Shown: piece by piece, positions 58,730-64,000 of the stretch
How positions within the stretch are numbered: position 1 is the first letter of the stretch
Layout: the number at the start of each line of letters is the position of its first letter
Notes under the pieces: model-generated
What the model was told of the DNA's origin: nothing
Database searches by the model: none
What the model saw: the letters and a program-made list of their open reading frames with translations, nothing else
Program-made: the position numbers and the translations under genes
Assembly (NCBI GenBank): GCA_024811115.1
Contig: JAKOGH010000812.1
Coordinates: 62,001 to 126,000, forward strand
Length of the DNA stretch: 64,000 bases
Reading direction: 5' to 3'
Source: Terana coerulea
Lineage: Eukaryota; Basidiomycota; Agaricomycetes; Polyporales; Phanerochaetaceae

Positions 58730-61179
58730 ATGCCTTCTCTCTTTCAGCTTCTCGCTTCCTCTTTTGTCTCTTCTTTCGCGTCGACTCAGGCTTCTGGAAA
58801 CACTACTAGCCCTGCCCCTGCAGCTGCTGCCGGGTCGGCGTTCACTAGCTGGAGCAACGTGCGTAGCTGCTTTCCTTGAGCGCAATTTCGCTGGCTAACG
58901 GCATCCGTAGCTTACTTCGTCTTCTAACTTGACATGGACTCCTTGCTTTGATAGCTTTGAATGCGCCAGATTTACTGTCAGTCCTAGCTCGCTGCTTTTT
59001 CATGCTCGCCGCTCACTCCAGTCATCCGAATTTCAGGTTCCTTTGCAGTATGCAGATCCTAGTGCCGGCGAAGCTCAGATCGCGCTGGTGATGTCGCGAT
59101 CGAACCTCTCCCGCGACGGATCCGAGCTATTTAGGGCCCCTTCTCTTCAACCCTGGTACGTCCTCTTCCAGGGGCTTTCAACAAAGGCTGGACTTACACT
59201 ATTCGCAGGAGGACCTGGGGTCTCTGGGACTGAGTTCATTCTCGAGCTTGCTCCGTACTTTCGTGCGGTAGTCGGTCCTCAGTACGATCTGGTTGGGTTT
59301 GATCCGCGTGGTACGTCTCATTCCTCTTCATCGTGCAGCGGGAAATAAGACTCGTTGTGTAGGTGTCGGACAAACCACCCCTGCGTTATCGCTCTTCAAG
59401 AGCCCAGCCGAGGCTCTGGACTTCTTTTCCACTTATCCTATCAACCTCAACGAATCAGTTTCCTCGTTCGGGAGATATTTCGCCAAAGCCAACATCCTGG
59501 GCAGTCTTGCAGCTGACCGCGCAGGGACCATAGCGGAGTCCGTATCCACGCCAGCGGTTGCTACCGACATGCTGAATATCGTCAAGGCATTCGGGAGGGA
59601 TAAGTTGAACTACTGGGGCGTGTCGTGAGTGTATAACTGACTTTTCGCTGTATGTGCATCTCATATCACGACTCCGAATCATAGATATGGCACGGTACTA
59701 GGTGCGACGTCAGTATTCTTGTCTTCATCACTGCTTGTAGCGTGTCGCTTATACGTCGTTTCCTGCGCAGGTTTGCGGCAATGTTCCCCGATAATGTCGG
59801 GCATTTGATCATCGACGGTGTCTTCAACTCGAACGAGTGGTATGGAGGTAGGCCTGTGCTAGCGGCTCACACATGGCATATGCTCAACAGTCTCACCAGG
59901 AAACGGAACAACCAGCCTGCTCAACACAGACGATGCTTTAACTTCCTTGTACGATGCTTGCGTGGAAGCGGGTCCTACTGCGTGTGCACTGCACGAGAAC
60001 AGCACTGATCTCATCCGCGCGCGGGTCGACAAGCTTCTCGACGCCGTCCATCTCGAGCCCGTTCCTATCTACAGCAACACCTCAACCCCCGCCTTCGCCA
60101 TCGTGGATTACACTCTCCTCGTACAGCAACTCATCCAGACCCTCTACAACCCGTCCAGCGTGGGCCCGGTCACGATGCAAGCGCTCGCGGACCTCGAACA
60201 AGGCAACGGCACGCTCATTTACCAGGGCTCTATCGGGAGCACGGTCGATGCGCTGGAGACGTGCAGCGCCGACCCGTCGCAGCCGTTCGTCTTCGGGTAC
60301 TTGGACGTCATCTCGACTATTCTGTGCGGCGACCGCGCCGTCGGGGGAAACGCAGCATCCAGGATTCCCAAGCTGCGTACCAGGAGTTCACGAGTGTCTC
60401 GCCGCTGTTTGGTCCATACTGGTACCCAACCACTCAAGGACCCTGCTCGTGAGTTCGCTTCTGCGTCGTGCATCGTGATGACGTTGACGTCTGTTGGCAG
60501 GGGCTGGACCGTTAGCGCGAAAGACAAGTTGAATGGTGAGCTGCTCCGGCACTTGATCTGCTTTTGCTTCTTAACGTGCTACAGGAACCTTCAACACGAA
60601 CACAAGTTCTCCGTTACTCATCATTGGAAACACTTTCGGTGAGTTGATGGATACATCCCATGCATAAAGAAGCACTCATCTCTCCGAATGAAGACCCCGT
60701 GACTCCAATTGCTGGGTAAGTATATCCTTGAATCCCACTGTCGCTAGAGTCTGATTGTTTCATTAGTGCGGAGAACATGACAGCGGGCTTTGCTGGGTCC
60801 GTACTACTTCATCAAAATTCAACAGGGGTACGCTTTCGCGTCTACATTTGTTATGCCACATGCTAATATGGTTGCTGTTCAGCACACCTCATTGTCCGGC
60901 TTCTCTACCTGCACGGCACTGGCTGTCCACGCCTACTTCGCGAACGGGACGCTTCCCGAGGTCGGTACGGTGTGCCAAACCGACACCAAGATCTTCGAGA
61001 ACCCGAGCAACTCCAGTGCGAACGGCGGCGTCTCGTTCCCGCCCCTGAGTCGACGATCTGCGGTCGACGCTCGAGAGGGCGCGATTTCGCTGGAAGAGGC
61101 CGTCCGCGCTCTGGGCAGGTCGGACTTCCTGACCCGGAACAACTTGGCCAGCAGGGTCATGGGGCGTTCATCCCGTTGA
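58730..61179 (+). CDS. Secreted TAP-like alpha/beta-hydrolase, copy D (two frame breaks)
   Basis: This is the fourth paralogue, 33 kb from copy C, with the same intron layout. The signal peptide is MPSLFQLLASSFVSSFAS followed by an Ala/Pro-rich linker. Blocks: LTSSSNLTWTPCFDSFECARFT, VPLQYADPSAGEAQIALVM, GGPGVSGTEFI, GPQYDLVGFDPRG, VGQTTPALSLF, the elbow YWGVSYGTVLGAT with FAAMFPDNVG, IGNTFDPVTPIAG and HTSLSGFSTCTALAVHAYF, ending RVMGRSSR at 61179. One extra base at about 59122-59127 breaks DGSE/YLGPLLFNPG, and one G is missing from the G5 run at 60343-60347 (GDRAVGG/KRSIQDSQ). Active-site blocks are otherwise intact. The oxyanion loop is GGPGVSG rather than GGPGGSG. The AKR copy 2 gene lies 144 bases downstream, convergent. 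Confidence 0.8.
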
Positions 61180-61322
61180 TAGAGGGCTGCATGCCTTCAG
61201 GGCCCTCGTTATCAATGCATTTACCACAGTAGCACAACGGACAAACATCGTGTGATAGGCTAAAGCGCATATAATGATACTATCCATTCCTTGCATCGAT
61301 TTTGTTATAAGGACAGGGGATA

Positions 61323-62563
61323 TCACAAAGCAGGGGTATCCGTATACGATTCAGCTGTGAACCAAGCAGGGTAACGAGGCCCATCCCAGGGGTCCGCCTT
61401 CTCAGCAAGCTCCCGGATCTCCTTCAGTTCCTCATGGCTAAGTTTGACATTGGTGGCACCCAGGTTATCTTCAAGATACTATCGAAAGACGTGAGCTGTC
61501 GAGTGCCTACGCGGGAATGCCGCCGCCGAGACTGACCTTGACCTTCTTCGTCCCGGGAATCGGGATGACGTCGTCACCCTGCCCGAGAAGCCAAGCCAAC
61601 GCAACTTGACCCGCCGTCGCGTCGTGTCTTTTACCGATCGTTTCCAAGCCCTCTGCGACTTTGAGTACGTTCGGGAAGTTCTCTTTCGAGAACCTCGGGA
61701 TCTGGCGCCTGTTGTCATCCGGAGCGAAGTCGTCATGGCTTTTCTGTCCAACATAAACGGCGCACAAAATTTCTTCAGAAGCTATACAGTGCATACTCAC
61801 ATATTGACCGGTGAGCATTCCCTGGCCGAGAGGAGCGAATGCAACGACGGCGATGCCGAGTTCGCGAGCCGCCTTCAGCAACCCAATCTTCTCACTCTCG
61901 ATCAGGAGCTCGAAGCACGAGTACTTGACCTGAACCGCAGATATTGGGTGGACGGCATGGGCCCGGCGGAGTGTCTCGGCGGAGCATTCGCAAATGCCCA
62001 GATACTTGATCTTCCCTACCCTGAAAGTGCCAACTCAGAGTTTGAACGCTACTAGGTTCAGCGAGACTTACTTCACAAACTCTGCCATAGCCTCCACTGT
62101 CTTCTCGATGGGAACAGACGGGTCCGGCCGGTGAAGATAATACAAGTCGATGACGTCTACCTCCAGACGCCTAAAAGACTTCTCGATGGCAGACTTGATG
62201 TATTCTGGCTCGGCGTTGACTGGCCTGCTAGGCTGGAACACGAATCCACCTTTCGTAGCCAGGAAGATGTCATTGCGCTTTCCGGAGCGTTTGAACCTGT
62301 TAAAACCATCAAACATTGTCGGTAGCTTACGTTACATTGCGATATAGTGATACGTACCATTTCGCGAGCAGTTCCTCGTTGTCCCCATATACATCGGCGG
62401 AGTCCCAGTTCGTGCAACCACACTCGTAAAGCTCGTCTAGGAACTTGAGCCGCTCTTCCTCCGGAGGGGCAGGGCCGTAGGCGGTAGACAATCCCATACC
62501 ACCCCAGCCTATGGCGGTGACCTTGGCATCTCCTATCTTGCGAGTAACGAGTTTCTGAGGCAT
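61323..62563 (-). CDS. Aldo/keto reductase, AKR13-like, copy 2
   Basis: This is an intact paralogue of the AKR at 26977. It starts at the ATG at 62563: [20 protein letters not shown], with [20 protein letters not shown]. Then [18 protein letters not shown] (Asp, Tyr), [10 protein letters not shown] (Lys), [14 protein letters not shown] (His), a splice at [20 protein letters not shown] (aa|gtaagt ... cag|g), [34 protein letters not shown] and IPGTKKVK for NADP binding, ending SYTDTPAL at the stop at 61325-61323. That ending supports the idea that copy 1 should end DTPEL. Intron positions broadly follow copy 1, except that one intron within the middle exon is extra (61800 region). Substrate unknown. 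Confidence 0.87.
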
Positions 62564-63691
62564 AGTGAAAGCGAGTGTTCAAGTGTGGCGGAGACGTTAA
62601 CACTTGCACTCTTGCAGCGTGAGTGAGATTCGTGCGCAGCCATGCCTATATATGCTGGTCGCTTCACTGACACTGGGCCGAAGCAAATACTGAAGTCATT
62701 CGTATGACGGTAAGAAGGACAGAAGCGCAAGGAAAGATGTCCCGTAACGCACCTTTTGTCCCGCTTGAAGCCTATGTGTGGGGAAAGCCGCAATGGTCGG
62801 GCGGGCTGGTGCCGTCCAACAAGGCGACCGTGTTCTTGCCATGTTCGCCGCTGGTACAGATATCCCGACGCCGTCGGGAATCGCGTATTCCGTGCGTGGG
62901 GGCATGATAGATCCCTGTGCGGAAGTTTGAGATGCACAGACGGTCTCATAGGCGTGTGCCTAGTTCCTGGAAGGACGAGGAGTGAGATTAGGCAGGAGAG
63001 AAAAAGGCGGGGGATCACACCAGTCGCTAGATTACTGTGCTTTCTTTTCGTGCGCTGAAGAGCGGCTAAATGAGCCCGCGGGGACGCCAAAGCTCCCATG
63101 TCGAAGCTTGTGGGTCCGATCGTCAGTTGCTTCGCTGACACAGCGCGGCTTGCTCTGACGCTGCAGTGGAAGAATACGGAGCTCGAGCGGCAGGCCCACA
63201 CTAGGTGCACATGCAGCATAGCTTCCTACAGGGGCTAAATGGGGTATTAATCAGCACATCAATAACCAGCGGCTCGCATGTCGAGATCTTCATTGGTCTG
63301 CAGCGAAGCGGCTTCTTCCTCGAACCTCCGAGCCAAGTCAATGTCAACGCTCAAGCCGACGTACGTCTGCACGGCGGCAGCGACCTCGCGCATCGAGCTC
63401 CATGATCCTGCCCATGGCGGGCACGCTATTGGCCAATATACATCCACCACAGCGTTTCACAAGTCTGAATGCATGAGCAACCGGCGATTTCGAGCCTGAG
63501 TGAGGCAAGGGGTTCACATACCTACGGGCTAGCCCATTGATTGATCCCATTACGGCACTGTATTTCGAAAAGCCTCACTGTATATAAGGGTAGCTGCCAT
63601 GAGCGGCAATAGCACCACACTACACACTCACAGCTGCGTACCAAGCTTCAACCGAGCTTGACACTCAGAACTCCCACTTCTACTATTCCAA
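62564..63691. other. Intergenic with a possible coding remnant
   Basis: No full gene is seen. On the minus strand at about 63450-63255 the readings GRIMELDAR, EVAAAVQTYVGLSVDIDLAR and FEEEAASLQTNEDLDM look like the end of some protein, but I do not recognise it and cannot place a start. A TATA-like tatataagg at about 63581 precedes the next gene. Confidence 0.35.
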
Positions 63692-64000
63692 TGTCGCATA
63701 TTTACGAAGTTGCCAAGCTCGTTGCGACCGACGCGTACAAGGACGACCCGAGTATCATCAACGGCCCTTTCGCAATTGTCAGCAGAGCTCCTGGATGCTT
63801 AGGGTACGTCAGTCACACTATACGTGGGAGCGCGTACTCACCTACCTTGCTGCAGAATATGGCACGGCCTTGAGATCCAGGAACCCCAACACTTATATGT
63901 CATCATCGGTACGCCGCTAATCGTTGGCTCCTTTTCTTGCGGATCTGACAGCCATCCTGCAGAGTGGGAAAGCGTCGACCACCACAAAGCCCTACAGACC
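63692..64000 (+). CDS. ABM-type (dimeric alpha/beta barrel) protein, 5' part, cut by the window edge
   Basis: The ATG at 63692 gives MSHIYEVAKLVATDAYKDDP, then INGPFAIVSRAPGCLG. A splice (tgc tta gg|gtacgt ... ctgcag|a) leads to IWHGLEIQEPQHLYVII, and a second intron to EWESVDHHKALQT. The pattern of an early beta strand, a CLG.WHGL turn and a WES-xxxHHKA helix start is that of ABM/EthD-like stress-responsive barrels. Such small proteins include monooxygenases and cyclases of secondary metabolism as well as uncharacterised ones. The 3' end lies beyond 64000. The exact activity is not inferable. Confidence 0.65.

Overview
The window looks like nuclear DNA of a filamentous basidiomycete (Agaricomycetes, probably a wood- or litter-decay polypore; the order is an inference). 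The coding sequence is cut by many introns of about 45-70 bases with GT-AG ends. The conserved genes (HRD1, AIM41, RAD54B, DBP6) are eukaryotic, and the secreted TAP-like hydrolases, F-box-like proteins and FAD monooxygenase are of types common in these fungi. Exon joins below were worked out by eye; no alignment or gene-finder was run.

Layout. 0.5-15 kb is a compact conserved block: AIM41 (+), the ERAD ubiquitin ligase HRD1 (-), a membrane-anchored YtcJ-type amidohydrolase (+), a RAD54B/Rdh54 recombination translocase (+) and a TIM-barrel hydrolase-like gene (-) with an in-frame stop. 17-31 kb is an accessory block: three tandem secreted TAP-like alpha/beta-hydrolases (A, B, C), an aldo/keto reductase and a FAD monooxygenase, all on +. 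31-37 kb is gene-poor and holds a 150-bp MITE with 23-nt perfect inverted ends plus older dispersed repeats. 37-39 kb carries an F-box-like gene. 39-47 kb is mostly non-coding, with short-motif repeat clusters and one tentative gene. 47-52 kb is a C2H2/RING zinc-finger gene (-) whose coding sequence is split by a 2.5-kb segment with terminal inverted repeats, containing AT-rich DNA, a tRNA-like Pol III unit and a GC-rich minisatellite. 52-56 kb is the ribosome-biogenesis helicase DBP6 (-). 56-63 kb repeats the accessory gene set: F-box-like paralogue, TAP-like hydrolase D and a second aldo/keto reductase (-). The window ends in the 5' part of an ABM-type (dimeric alpha/beta barrel) gene.

How the genes relate. 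The families hydrolase, aldo/keto reductase and F-box-like occur together twice, about 20-35 kb apart, which suggests duplication of a small gene set. With the FAD monooxygenase and the ABM protein, the accessory genes could form a secreted-hydrolase plus oxidoreductase pathway, but no substrate can be read from the sequence.

Quality caution. At least thirteen places need a one-base insertion or deletion to keep a conserved protein in frame, several in homopolymer runs, and one gene has an in-frame stop. They fall in single-copy conserved genes as well as in tandem copies, so consensus error is the simplest general explanation. Hydrolase copies A and B carry three each and may also be decaying.
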